A stretch of DNA of 64,000 nt from Aeromicrobium flavum. GTDB lineage: Bacteria; Actinomycetota; Actinomycetes; Propionibacteriales; Nocardioidaceae. The stretch covers positions 62,001 to 126,000 of the forward strand of contig NZ_BJZQ01000001.1 in assembly GCF_007992115.1 (NCBI RefSeq). The letters are read 5' to 3'. The position numbers were made by a program, and so were the translations under genes. This document shows, piece by piece, positions 25,081 to 32,348 of this stretch. The notes under the pieces are model-generated. The model was not told where the DNA came from, did no database searches, and was given only the letters and a program-made list of their open reading frames with translations. Each line of letters starts with the position of its first letter. Positions within the stretch are counted from its first letter, which is position 1.

Positions 25081-26109
25081 TCAGCGGACGCGTCGCGTGG
25101 CGGCGTCGACCAACGGGTCGAGCAAGGACGCCGCCTCGTCGCCGAGCACCGCGATGGCCTGCTCGGCCTGCGTCACGAGGCGGTCGATGTCCACCTCGAC
25201 CGCGGCGAGGGCGCCGCTGGACTCGATCAGGTCGTGCAGCTCGTCGACGCCCTCGGCCCGGCCCAGCAGGGACAGGACGCGGTCGTGGCCGCACACCTGC
25301 GCCGTGCGCGCGACGAGGACCGTGCGCTTGCCCTCGCGCAGGTCGTCGCCGGCCGGCTTGCCGGTGTCGGCCGGGTCGCCGAAGACGCCGAGCACGTCGT
25401 CGCGGAGCTGGAACGCCTCGCCGAGGGGGAGGGCCACGTCGGTCAGCCGGGACAGCAGGGTTTCGTCGCCGCCGGCGAGCGCCGCACCCACGTGGAGCGG
25501 CCGCTCGATCGTGTACTTGGCGGACTTGAACCGGATGACGTGCATGGCGCTGGCGACGTCGAGGGTGTCGCGGGTCTGCGACAGGACGTCGAGGAACTGG
25601 CCGGACACGACCTCGGACTTGCAGGCGTCCCACAGGCTCGCCGTCCGCGCGTCGGGGTCGGCGCGACGGAAGTGCTCGTCGGCCCAGGCCAGCATGAGGT
25701 CGCCGAGCAGGATCGCCACCCGGGCGCCGTACTGCTCGGCGTCGCCGAAGCCGCCGGCCGCGGCGTGCCGCGCCTCGAAGTCGCGGTGGACGCTGGGGCG
25801 CCCGCGGCGGGTGTCCGAGCCGTCCATCAGGTCGTCGTGCGCGAGCGCGCTGCCCTGGAGCCACTCGAAGGCGGCGCCGGCGGCGGCGATGCGCGGGTCG
25901 GCGGGGGTGCCGCCGGCGAGCAGCCAGCCGGCGTGGCAGAACGTGGGGCGGAACAGCTTGCCGCCGACGGTGAAGTCGACCGCGGCGTCGACCAGGTCGC
26001 CGACCGCCGGGTCGAGATCGGTCAGCAGCAGGCGCTGGTCCGCGACGAAGGTGTCCAGCTGTCGGGCGACAGCTGTCCGAAAGGTGGAATCGGCTGCCGG
26101 GCTGCTCAC
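25081..26109 (-). CDS. Polyprenyl diphosphate synthase (IdsA-like)
   Basis: 342-residue trans-prenyltransferase that elongates isopentenyl diphosphate chains. The first Asp-rich motif is HDDLMDGSDTRRGRP. The second region reads FQLRDDVLGVFGDP, in which the last Asp of the canonical DDxxD is displaced. KFRPTF and the SAKYTIERPL helix are also present. The product length (geranylgeranyl or longer) cannot be read reliably. The GTG start lies 7 bases from a TATCGT -10, so the mRNA is probably leaderless and divergent from metF. The position matches Rv2173 (idsA2). The next known mycobacterial genes, mptA and Rv2175c, are absent between it and the kinase. Confidence 0.9.
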   Translation of the reverse strand: MSSPAADSTFRTAVARQLDTFVADQRLLLTDLDPAVGDLVDAAVDFTVGGKLFRPTFCHAGWLLAGGTPADPRIAAAGAAFEWLQGSALAHDDLMDGSDTRRGRPSVHRDFEARHAAAGGFGDAEQYGARVAILLGDLMLAWADEHFRRADPDARTASLWDACKSEVVSGQFLDVLSQTRDTLDVASAMHVIRFKSAKYTIERPLHVGAALAGGDETLLSRLTDVALPLGEAFQLRDDVLGVFGDPADTGKPAGDDLREGKRTVLVARTAQVCGHDRVLSLLGRAEGVDELHDLIESSGALAAVEVDIDRLVTQAEQAIAVLGDEAASLLDPLVDAATRRVR

Positions 26110-26116
26110 CTCGGTG

Positions 26117-26126
26117 ACGATACCGT
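26117..26126. promoter_or_regulatory. Overlapping divergent -10 elements between the polyprenyl synthase gene and metF
   Basis: Minus-strand TATCGT (26117-26122) and plus-strand TACCGT (26121-26126) share two bases. Each is 7 bases from its own start codon (26109 and 26134). Confidence 0.5.
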
Positions 26127-26133
26127 TGGCGCC

Positions 26134-27042
26134 ATGCCCGCCACCGACGACGCCGCGCACCACGACCCGATCCTGCAGGCCCTGGCCGCAGACCGGCCCG
26201 CGGTCTCGTTCGAGTTCTTCCCGCCCAAGGACGACGAGGGCGAGGCGCAGCTGTGGCGCACGATCGACGACCTCGCGCCGCTCGAGCCGACCTTCGTCTC
26301 GGTCACGTACGGGGCGGGCGGCACCAGCCAAGACCGCACCGTGCGCATCACCGAGCGGATCGCCCGCGAGGCCTCGATGCCGCCGGTCGGCCATCTCACC
26401 CTCGTGGGCCAGAGCCGCGGCGAGATCGAGACCGTGCTCAAGCAGTACGTCGCCGCAGGGGTCCAGCACGTCCTGGCGCTGCGGGGCGACCCGGCGGGCG
26501 GCCCGCGCGCGCCGTGGGAGGCGCACCCGGACGGCATGAGTCACGCGATCGAGCTGGTCGAGCTGGTGCACCAGGTGGGCGGGCTCTCCGTGGGCGTCGC
26601 CGCGTTCCCCGAGGGGCACCCCGACTGCGGCGGCCTCGACGCCGACGCGGACGTGCTGGTCGCCAAGGCGCAGGCCGGCGCCTCGTTCGCGATCTCGCAG
26701 CTGTTCTTCCGCGCCGACGACTACTTCGGCCTGGTGCGGCGCGTGCGCGACCGTGGCTGCGACCTGCCGATCATCCCGGGCATCATGCCGATCCTGAACC
26801 TCAAGCAGGTGGCGCGGATGGCCGAGCTCTCCGGCGCCGACATGCCGCGCGAGGTGCTCGACCAGATCGAGCCGCTCGCCGAGGACCGCGCCGCGGTGCG
26901 GGCGAAGGGCATCGAGCTGGCCACCCAGCTGTGCCGCGACCTGCTCGCCGGCGGCGCGCCGGGCCTGCACTTCATGACCCTCAACCGCTCGCCCGCGACT
27001 CGCGAGATCTTCGAGCAGCTCCGCGCCGACGACCTGGTCTGA
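26134..27042 (+). CDS. metF: Methylenetetrahydrofolate reductase
   Basis: 302-residue TIM-barrel flavoprotein converting 5,10-methylene-THF to 5-methyl-THF for methionine synthesis. Family motifs seen: VSFEFFPPKDDEGE with the catalytic Glu, SVTYGAGGTSQDRT, HLTLVGQSR, VLALRGDPAGG, GVAAFPEGHPD, AISQLFFRADDYF and IIPGIMPILNLKQ. The ATG is 7 bases after a TACCGT -10 and has no ribosome site, so it is likely leaderless. The intergenic space to the divergent polyprenyl synthase is only 24 bases. It converges with the FAD oxidoreductase gene after 6 bases. Confidence 0.94.
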   Translation: MPATDDAAHHDPILQALAADRPAVSFEFFPPKDDEGEAQLWRTIDDLAPLEPTFVSVTYGAGGTSQDRTVRITERIAREASMPPVGHLTLVGQSRGEIETVLKQYVAAGVQHVLALRGDPAGGPRAPWEAHPDGMSHAIELVELVHQVGGLSVGVAAFPEGHPDCGGLDADADVLVAKAQAGASFAISQLFFRADDYFGLVRRVRDRGCDLPIIPGIMPILNLKQVARMAELSGADMPREVLDQIEPLAEDRAAVRAKGIELATQLCRDLLAGGAPGLHFMTLNRSPATREIFEQLRADDLV

Positions 27043-27048
27043 CAGCGC

Positions 27049-28221
27049 CTACCGCGGCGCGGCGCCCAGGTGGGCCGCCAGGGCGGCGGTGCCCATGCCG
27101 GTGACCTCGAGGGAGGCGCCCGGGACGGCGGCGGCGCCGACGAGCCACCGGCCCGGCCCGGGGCTGCGCGCCGGCCGGGGCAGGGCGTCGGAGGTCGGGG
27201 GAGCGGCGACGGTGTGCTGCCACGTCACCGCCGACCGCACGTCGCGCCCGTGCCGGGCCAGCAGCTCCAGCGGATCAGCGCCGGTCGGGGCCTCGAGCAC
27301 CCAACCGTCCTCGCCCGACCGCCAGCCCCGCACGACGGCGCGGCCGTGCACGACGAGGTCGTCGGGCAGGGTCGCGCCACCCAGCCTGAGGAAGGTGCGG
27401 GTCCGGGTCGACCCGCCGGGCGCCGCTGGGTCGGAGCCGGCGGCCCACACGACCACGTCGGCCTCGCGCACGGAGCCGTCCGCGAGCTCGACCCCGGCGT
27501 CCACCGCCCGGGCCACGTCCACGCCGGTCTCGATCGTCACCTTCCGCTCGCGCAGTCGCGTCAGCAGCGCGGCGGCCAGGCCGGCGCTGCCGCCGTCGAA
27601 GCGCCAGCGACCGAAGTTGCGCTCGACGTAGTGCCACACGGCCAGGACGCCCGGGGCCGCCGCGGTGACGCCGGGCAGGTCGGCGGCGAGCCGGCGCAGG
27701 CGCGGGTCGCGCAGTCCTCGGGCGACCCGCTGCAGCGACCGGTCGCTCCCCATCAGGTCGGGCACGGGGGAGTCGTGCGGGTGCGCCGACTCGAGCACCG
27801 TGCGGCGCAGCTCGTTCCACGGGTCGGCGAGCTGGTCCACCCACGGCGACCAGGGGTCGCGGCCGAGCGCCTGCGCCACCGCGTCGTGCTGGGCGCCCCG
27901 GGTGCCGAACGGGAGGTCGATCACCGCGGTGCCTCGGGGCCACCGGGCCGGGAGGACGTGGTGGCGCGGACCCGCCGGCGAGATCGCGATCAGCGCGTCC
28001 ATCGGCCGACCCGACTTGCGGAAGAGGTCACGGAAGACGCCCGGCAGCGTCACGCTCTCGGGTCCGGCGGCCCACCGCTCGTCGCCGACGGAGGTGCCGA
28101 GCAGCAGGCCGCCGGGCTCGACGGCGCGCTCCAGGACGGTGACGTGGTGCCGTAGCTTCGCCAGCCGGGCCGCGGCCGACAGGCCGCCGAAGCCACTGCC
28201 GACGACGAGGACCTTCGCCAC
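27049..28221 (-). CDS. FAD-dependent oxidoreductase (phytoene desaturase/amine oxidase superfamily)
   Basis: 390-residue flavoprotein. It has an N-terminal dinucleotide-binding motif VVGSGFGGLSAAARLAKLRHHVTVLE followed by the PGG of the GG-doublet family, the second FAD strand region (GSAGLAAALLTRLRERKVTIETGVDV), and the C-terminal GASLEVTGMGTAAL motif. The domain order matches the CrtI/protoporphyrinogen oxidase superfamily, although it is shorter than true CrtI (about 500 residues). The substrate is unknown. The GTG start is 2 bases after the stop of the DUF4126 gene, so the two are in one operon. The nearby polyprenyl synthase makes an isoprenoid substrate possible, but this is inference. 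Confidence 0.78.
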   Translation of the reverse strand: MAKVLVVGSGFGGLSAAARLAKLRHHVTVLERAVEPGGLLLGTSVGDERWAAGPESVTLPGVFRDLFRKSGRPMDALIAISPAGPRHHVLPARWPRGTAVIDLPFGTRGAQHDAVAQALGRDPWSPWVDQLADPWNELRRTVLESAHPHDSPVPDLMGSDRSLQRVARGLRDPRLRRLAADLPGVTAAAPGVLAVWHYVERNFGRWRFDGGSAGLAAALLTRLRERKVTIETGVDVARAVDAGVELADGSVREADVVVWAAGSDPAAPGGSTRTRTFLRLGGATLPDDLVVHGRAVVRGWRSGEDGWVLEAPTGADPLELLARHGRDVRSAVTWQHTVAAPPTSDALPRPARSPGPGRWLVGAAAVPGASLEVTGMGTAALAAHLGAAPR

Positions 28222-28223
28222 CC

Positions 28224-28796
28224 TCAGGCCCTCCGCTCGTGCCGACGTCGCAGGCGCCGGACCGTGCGCCACAACCACACGACCAGCGCGAGGCCGAGCA
28301 CGAGCGCGACGGCCGTGATCGTGAAGGCGACCCACGGGTTGGTCAGCGCCAGGAGGACGACGGCGATCACGCCCACGTCCTCACCCGTGCTGAGGGCGAC
28401 GTTGGAGAACGGCTCGGGGGAGGTGTTCACCGCCGCGCGCACCCCGGACTTCACCCCGTGCGAGGCCAGCGCGGTGCCGCCGCCCAGTGCCGCGAGCAGC
28501 GCCGGGTCGATCGTGCCGCCGCTCTCGGCGAGCTTCCACGCGACGACCGCGCCCACGACGGGACGGACCACCGTCGAGACCCCGTCCCAGGCCGAGTCGA
28601 GCCACGGGACCTTGTCGACGACGAACTCGACGGTGAACATCGCCAGGCCCAGGCCGATGACCCACCAGTCGCCGAACCCGGTGGGCACCCACTCCGAGCC
28701 GCCGGCCCGCGCCACGATGCCGAGCACCGCGACGGTCGCCCAGGCGTTGACGCCGCTGGCCCAGCCCGTCGCGAAGACCAGGGCTGCGAGATCCAT
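28224..28796 (-). CDS. DUF4126 family membrane protein
   Basis: 190-residue integral membrane protein. It opens with LAALVFATGWASGVNAWATVAVLGI and has five to six hydrophobic segments. Characteristic features of the family are the VEFVVDKVPWLDSAWD motif, a glycine-rich LAALGGGTALASHGVKSG helix and an NTSPEPFSNVALSTGED loop. The C-terminus is Arg-rich and cytoplasmic by charge. The function is unknown. The ATG lies 6 bases after a TACGGT -10 element, so it is probably leaderless; the FAD oxidoreductase follows in the same operon. Confidence 0.85.
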   Translation of the reverse strand: MDLAALVFATGWASGVNAWATVAVLGIVARAGGSEWVPTGFGDWWVIGLGLAMFTVEFVVDKVPWLDSAWDGVSTVVRPVVGAVVAWKLAESGGTIDPALLAALGGGTALASHGVKSGVRAAVNTSPEPFSNVALSTGEDVGVIAVVLLALTNPWVAFTITAVALVLGLALVVWLWRTVRRLRRRHERRA

Positions 28797-28802
28797 GCCG
28801 CG

Positions 28803-28808
28803 ACCGTA
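28803..28808 (-). promoter_or_regulatory. -10 element TACGGT for the DUF4126 gene
   Basis: Six bases from the ATG at 28796, so the transcript is probably leaderless. Confidence 0.45.
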
Positions 28809-28850
28809 CCGCGAGCGGCCCGTCGCCACGCCCTGTGGGAAGGTGGCGTC

Positions 28851-29600
28851 ATGGGTCCGATCCGTGGCGCGCTGGCGTGGCAGTCCGTGCTCGATGCGTT
28901 GGTCAAGGCCGGCGCGGCCGAGGACGGATCCGGAGCACTCGACGTCCTCGACCTCGGGGGCGGCACGGGCCACGACGCCGTCCGCGTCGCGCGCCTCGGC
29001 CACCGGGTGGTCGTCGTCGATCCGAGCCCCGACGCCCTGGCCGCCTCCGCCCGACGCGCGGCCGAGGCCGGCGTCGAGGTCGAGGGACGCCTCGGCGACT
29101 CCACCGACCTGACCGAGCACGTGGCGCCCGCGAGCATCGATCTGGTGATCTGCCACGGCGTCCTCGAGCACGTCCCCGACCCGGCCGAGGCCGTCGACGC
29201 CGCCTGCGCCGTGCTGCGGCCCGGGGGATGGCTCAGCCTGCTGGTCCCCGGACGCGTCGCCGCGGTCGCGGGACGCGCCGCCGCGGGCGACTTCGCCGGC
29301 GCGCAGGCCCTGCTGGGCGCGGTGCCCGACGCCTCGTGGGACCTCGCCGGGCTGGGGCCGCGACGCTGGCTGCCCGAGGAGCTCGACGCCCTGCTGTCGG
29401 GCCGCGGGCTCACCCCGGGGTTCACCCGCGGGGTGCGCGTCCTGAGCGACGAGGTCCCCGGCGTCGTGGTCGACGGCTCGGCCGGTGCGCGCGAGGAGTT
29501 GTTCGCCCTGGAGCAGGCGATTCGCTCGATTCCCCAGTTCGCCGGGCGTTCGGCTGGTTTGCAGACCATGGCCCGCCTAGAATCGACGTCACACCCCTGA
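28851..29600 (+). CDS. Class I SAM-dependent methyltransferase
   Basis: 249-residue Rossmann-fold methyltransferase. SAM-binding motif I is LDLGGGTGHDAVRVA. The acidic end of beta2 is in VVVVDPSPDAL, and motifs IV and VI are DLVICHGVLEHVPDP and LRPGGWLSLLVPG. The pattern resembles ubiquinone/tRNA cmoM-like enzymes, but the substrate cannot be determined. GGGAAGG lies upstream of the ATG. The 3' end contains the -10 element of the following DUF3040 gene. Confidence 0.87.
   Translation: MGPIRGALAWQSVLDALVKAGAAEDGSGALDVLDLGGGTGHDAVRVARLGHRVVVVDPSPDALAASARRAAEAGVEVEGRLGDSTDLTEHVAPASIDLVICHGVLEHVPDPAEAVDAACAVLRPGGWLSLLVPGRVAAVAGRAAAGDFAGAQALLGAVPDASWDLAGLGPRRWLPEELDALLSGRGLTPGFTRGVRVLSDEVPGVVVDGSAGAREELFALEQAIRSIPQFAGRSAGLQTMARLESTSHP
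29578..29583 (+). promoter_or_regulatory. -10 element TAGAAT for the DUF3040 gene
   Basis: It lies inside the methyltransferase 3' end. The predicted leader is about 25 bases with AAGGAG before the GTG at 29615. Confidence 0.45.
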
Positions 29601-29614
29601 TCAAGGAGTCCACC

Positions 29615-30004
29615 GTGCCACTGTCGGACGAAGAGGCCCGACTGCTCGCCCAGTTGGAGCAGTCGCTGGCCGCAGAGGATCCCGAGTTCGCGTCCACGTT
29701 GCGCGGCTCGAAGTTGATCGCGCACAACCGTCGTGTCGCCGTCATCTGCGTCGTGGGCTTCCTCGCCGGCATCGCCATGCTGCTGGGCGGAGCCGTGTCC
29801 AAGATGACCTGGGTCGGGGCCGTCGGCTTCGTCGCCATGGTCGGGGCCGCGTACTTCTTCGTCCGGGCCTGGCGCCGCGGCATCACCGGCGGCCAGGAGG
29901 TCACCGGACCCGCCCCCAGCTCTCCTCGCGGTCCCAAGGGATCGGGCTCGTTCGTCGAGCGCATGGAGGAGCGCTGGCAGCGTCGTCAGGACGACGGCTA
30001 CTGA
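29615..30004 (+). CDS. DUF3040 membrane protein
   Basis: 129-residue protein of the DUF3040 family. The conserved N-terminal motif is PLSDEEARLLAQLEQSLAAEDP, followed by two transmembrane helices (about residues 44-60 and 66-84). A hydrophilic C-terminus ends in SFVERMEERWQRRQDDGY. Members sit next to the dcw cluster in many actinobacteria (Rv2169c region), hinting at an envelope role that is not established. The GTG start has AAGGAG 6 bases upstream. Two terminators follow before mraZ. Confidence 0.9.
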   Translation: MPLSDEEARLLAQLEQSLAAEDPEFASTLRGSKLIAHNRRVAVICVVGFLAGIAMLLGGAVSKMTWVGAVGFVAMVGAAYFFVRAWRRGITGGQEVTGPAPSSPRGPKGSGSFVERMEERWQRRQDDGY

Positions 30005-30033
30005 TCCGCTCCCACCCCAGCACCACCACGTAG

Positions 30034-30054
30034 GGCCCCGCCACCGGCGGGGCC
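30034..30054 (+). terminator. Terminator after DUF3040 gene
   Basis: Nine-bp perfect GC stem (30034-30042 with 30046-30054) with a 3-base loop, followed by TTCGTCGT. Confidence 0.7.
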
Positions 30055-30114
30055 TTCGTCGTCTCCTCCCTCGTCCTCCCCGGGGGCCGAGATTCTCCCC
30101 ACTTCGCACCACCG

Positions 30115-30144
30115 GCCCGCCGTCCCCGTGACGGCGGGCTTTTT
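30115..30144 (+). terminator. Second terminator insulating the dcw cluster
   Basis: Nine-bp stem (30115-30123 with 30131-30139) followed by five T residues. Together with the preceding hairpin it shields mraZ from read-through. Confidence 0.8.
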
Positions 30145-30185
30145 CGCGCGTCGTCCCACCCGACACGCCCGTCTCTTGACGGAAA

Positions 30186-30230
30186 GTGGGTGGATGGTGG
30201 AGCGTTGTGGGTTAAGGTGGGGCGTAGTGG
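30186..30230 (+). promoter_or_regulatory. MraZ operator: phased GTGG repeats
   Basis: GTGG occurs at 30186, 30197, 30207, 30217 and 30227. The last four are exactly 10 bases apart (one helical turn), several in the form TGGGN. MraZ is known to bind tandem TGGGN-type repeats spaced by 5 bases in its own promoter. A TTGACG at 30176 and a TAAGGT at 30213-30218 are promoter candidates, but they are not at canonical spacing to each other. Confidence 0.7.
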
Positions 30231-30285
30231 TGGAAACACCGGACTTCGACCTCGAAGGAGAGCGACGTGGAGCAAGGAGGACGCG

Positions 30286-30738
30286 ATGACCGCACCGGCA
30301 TCAGCGCACTTCTTCGGCACGTTCACGCCGCGCCTGGACGAGAAGGGTCGGCTCTTCCTGCCGGCGAAGTTCCGCCCACTGCTGACGGACGGCGTGGTCC
30401 TGACGCGCGGTCAGGAGCACTGCATCTACGGCTGGACGCCCGAGGCGTTCGACGACTTCTCGGGGCGTGCCCGACAGGCCTCCTTCACGAACCGGCAGGC
30501 GCGCAACTTCGTCCGCATGCTGTTCGGCGGAGCGGCGCACGAGACGCCGGACAAGCAGGGTCGGGTTCCCGTGTCGCAGCTGCTGCGCGACTGGGCCGGC
30601 CTGGACCGCGACTGCACGGTCGTGGGCACGGGCGAGCGGTTCGAGATCTGGGACTCCGCCCGATGGAACGACTTCTCCGACGAGCACGAGGAGGGCTTCG
30701 CCGACTTGTCGGAGGAGATCTTCCCCGGGATCTTCTGA
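30286..30738 (+). CDS. mraZ: Transcriptional regulator MraZ
   Basis: 150-residue dcw-cluster regulator with two SpoVT/AbrB-like swapped-hairpin halves. The DEKGRLFLPAKFR motif occurs in the N-half, with its counterpart DKQGRVPVSQLLR in the C-half. MraZ forms a ring that binds tandem repeats upstream of itself and represses or activates the cluster. Phased GTGG repeats lie 56-100 bases upstream. AAGGAGG precedes the ATG by 6 bases. It is first in the cluster and is separated from rsmH by a 124-base region with a long hairpin. Confidence 0.97.
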   Translation: MTAPASAHFFGTFTPRLDEKGRLFLPAKFRPLLTDGVVLTRGQEHCIYGWTPEAFDDFSGRARQASFTNRQARNFVRMLFGGAAHETPDKQGRVPVSQLLRDWAGLDRDCTVVGTGERFEIWDSARWNDFSDEHEEGFADLSEEIFPGIF

Positions 30739-30762
30739 GCGCGCACACGGTGGGGCGCGATG

Positions 30763-30816
30763 CCCGCCTGAGGGGTTCTGACGTCACTTCCCCGGCGTCA
30801 GAACTCTGCAGGCGGG
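30763..30816. repeat. Long imperfect hairpin between mraZ and rsmH
   Basis: The outer arms 30763-30770 and 30809-30816 are perfect 8-bp complements. The inner arms 30775-30783 and 30796-30804 are perfect 9-bp complements around a 12-base loop. A 4-base internal segment can partly pair. No T-run follows, so it may be an attenuator, processing site or extragenic palindrome. Confidence 0.75.
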
Positions 30817-30862
30817 GATCGGGCCCCATCGGTCGTGCCCGGACGGCGAGCGGGGCGCGCGC

Positions 30863-31813
30863 ATGAGCCCCCGGCACGTCCCGGTGATGCTGGACCGCGT
30901 CGTGTCGGAGTTCGCCCCCGTCATGGAGCGGGTCGATCATCCCGTCGTCATCGACGCCACCCTCGGTCTCGGCGGACACACCGAGGCGCTGCTCACCCGC
31001 TACGAGAACCTGCACGTCATCGGCGTCGACCGCGACACCGAGGCACTGCGCCGGGCGGGGGAGCGGCTCGCACCCTTCGGCGACCGGTTCGAGGCCGCGC
31101 ACGCGGTCTACGACGAGCTCCCCGAGGTGGTCGAGGCCGCCGGTCGCACCAGCGTCGACGGCGTCCTGTTCGACCTGGGCGTCTCGTCGATGCAGCTGGA
31201 CGTCGCCGAGCGCGGGTTCGCCTACGCCCAGGACGCGCCACTGGACATGCGGATGAACTCCGAGGACGACCTCACCGCGGCCGACGTGCTCAACACGTAC
31301 GCCGAGGCCGACCTGGCGCGGATCCTGCGCGAGTACGGCGAGGAGAAGTTCGCCCGCCGGATCGCCAAGGAGATCGTCCGCGAGCGCGAGACCCGGCCCT
31401 TCGAGCGCAGCGACCAGCTGGTCGACCTGATCCGCCGCTGCATCCCGATCCCGGCCCGGCGCACGGGTGGCAACCCCGCCAAGCGCACGTTCCAGGCGCT
31501 GCGCATCGAGGTCAACGACGAGCTCGGCGTCTACCGCCGGGCGCTGCCGGCCGCGCTGGACCTGCTCGCGGTCGGGGGCCGCGTCGTCGTCCTGTCGTAC
31601 CACTCGCTGGAGGACCGCATCACGAAGCGCGTGATCACCTCCGTCACCACCACCACGGCACCGCGGGACCTGCCCGTCGTGCCCGAGTCCATGCAGGCCC
31701 GCTTCCGCTCCCTCACCCGGGGCGCGGAGCTGGCCGGCGAGGACGAGATCGCCGACAACCCCCGCGCGCGTTCGGTCCGGATGCGTGCTGTCGAACGGAT
31801 CGCTGAGTCATGA
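30863..31813 (+). CDS. rsmH: 16S rRNA m4C1402 methyltransferase
   Basis: 316-residue SAM-dependent methyltransferase of the ribosomal decoding centre. It has [10 protein letters not shown] at the N-terminus, motif [24 protein letters not shown], the [10 protein letters not shown] catalytic region, [11 protein letters not shown], and the [11 protein letters not shown] motif near the C-terminus. It is the canonical second gene of the dcw cluster. The ftsL-like gene starts 76 bases after its stop. Confidence 0.97.
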   Translation: MSPRHVPVMLDRVVSEFAPVMERVDHPVVIDATLGLGGHTEALLTRYENLHVIGVDRDTEALRRAGERLAPFGDRFEAAHAVYDELPEVVEAAGRTSVDGVLFDLGVSSMQLDVAERGFAYAQDAPLDMRMNSEDDLTAADVLNTYAEADLARILREYGEEKFARRIAKEIVRERETRPFERSDQLVDLIRRCIPIPARRTGGNPAKRTFQALRIEVNDELGVYRRALPAALDLLAVGGRVVVLSYHSLEDRITKRVITSVTTTTAPRDLPVVPESMQARFRSLTRGAELAGEDEIADNPRARSVRMRAVERIAES

Positions 31814-31889
31814 ACGAGCGCGAGCGAGAGAACCGAGAGACCCTCATGACGACATCGTCGTACCTTGCTCTTCCCACGGCGGTGGCGTC

Positions 31890-32348
31890 ATGAGCACTGC
31901 CACGTCCCCCCGCTTCAGCCGGACCGCGGTCGCGCGGTCGTCCGCGCTCGCCTCCGGCCTGGCCGCCCGCGGCCGTGACGCCCGCGAGGTCGGCCTGAAG
32001 CTGGTCGGTCCCGTCCGCGTGCGCGCGCGCCGCGCTCCGTTCGTCGTGGTGGTCCTCTCGGTCCTTGCGGTCGGCCTCGTCGGCCTCATCCTGCTCAGCA
32101 CCGCGATGCAGGCCCAGGCGTTCCGGATCGACGAGCTGCAGCAGCGCTCCACCCTGCTCCAGGCCCAGAAGGAGCAGCTGGCCGCCGAGGTCGACCGGAT
32201 GCAGAGCCCGTCCGGCCTCGCCGACCGCGCCCTCACCGAGGGCATGGTGCCCAACGCCAACCCGGTCTTCCTGCGCCTCTCCGACGGCAAGGTCATCGGC
32301 GAGCCGGTCCCGGCCGAGCCCGACACCAACGTCAGGAGGGCCGGTTGA
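31890..32348 (+). CDS. ftsL: FtsL-like bitopic division protein
   Basis: 152-residue single-pass protein. It has a basic cytoplasmic N-terminus (about 50 residues), one membrane helix (FVVVVLSVLAVGLVGLILLS, about residues 51-71), then a periplasmic coiled coil (FRIDELQQRSTLLQAQKEQLAAEVDRM) and a Pro-rich tail. Topology and position between rsmH and ftsI identify it as FtsL of the FtsQLB complex, although sequence conservation of this family is low. The ATG is preferred over a GTG 105 bases upstream that lies inside the rsmH end. The stop overlaps the ftsI start (TGATG). Confidence 0.85.
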   Translation: MSTATSPRFSRTAVARSSALASGLAARGRDAREVGLKLVGPVRVRARRAPFVVVVLSVLAVGLVGLILLSTAMQAQAFRIDELQQRSTLLQAQKEQLAAEVDRMQSPSGLADRALTEGMVPNANPVFLRLSDGKVIGEPVPAEPDTNVRRAG

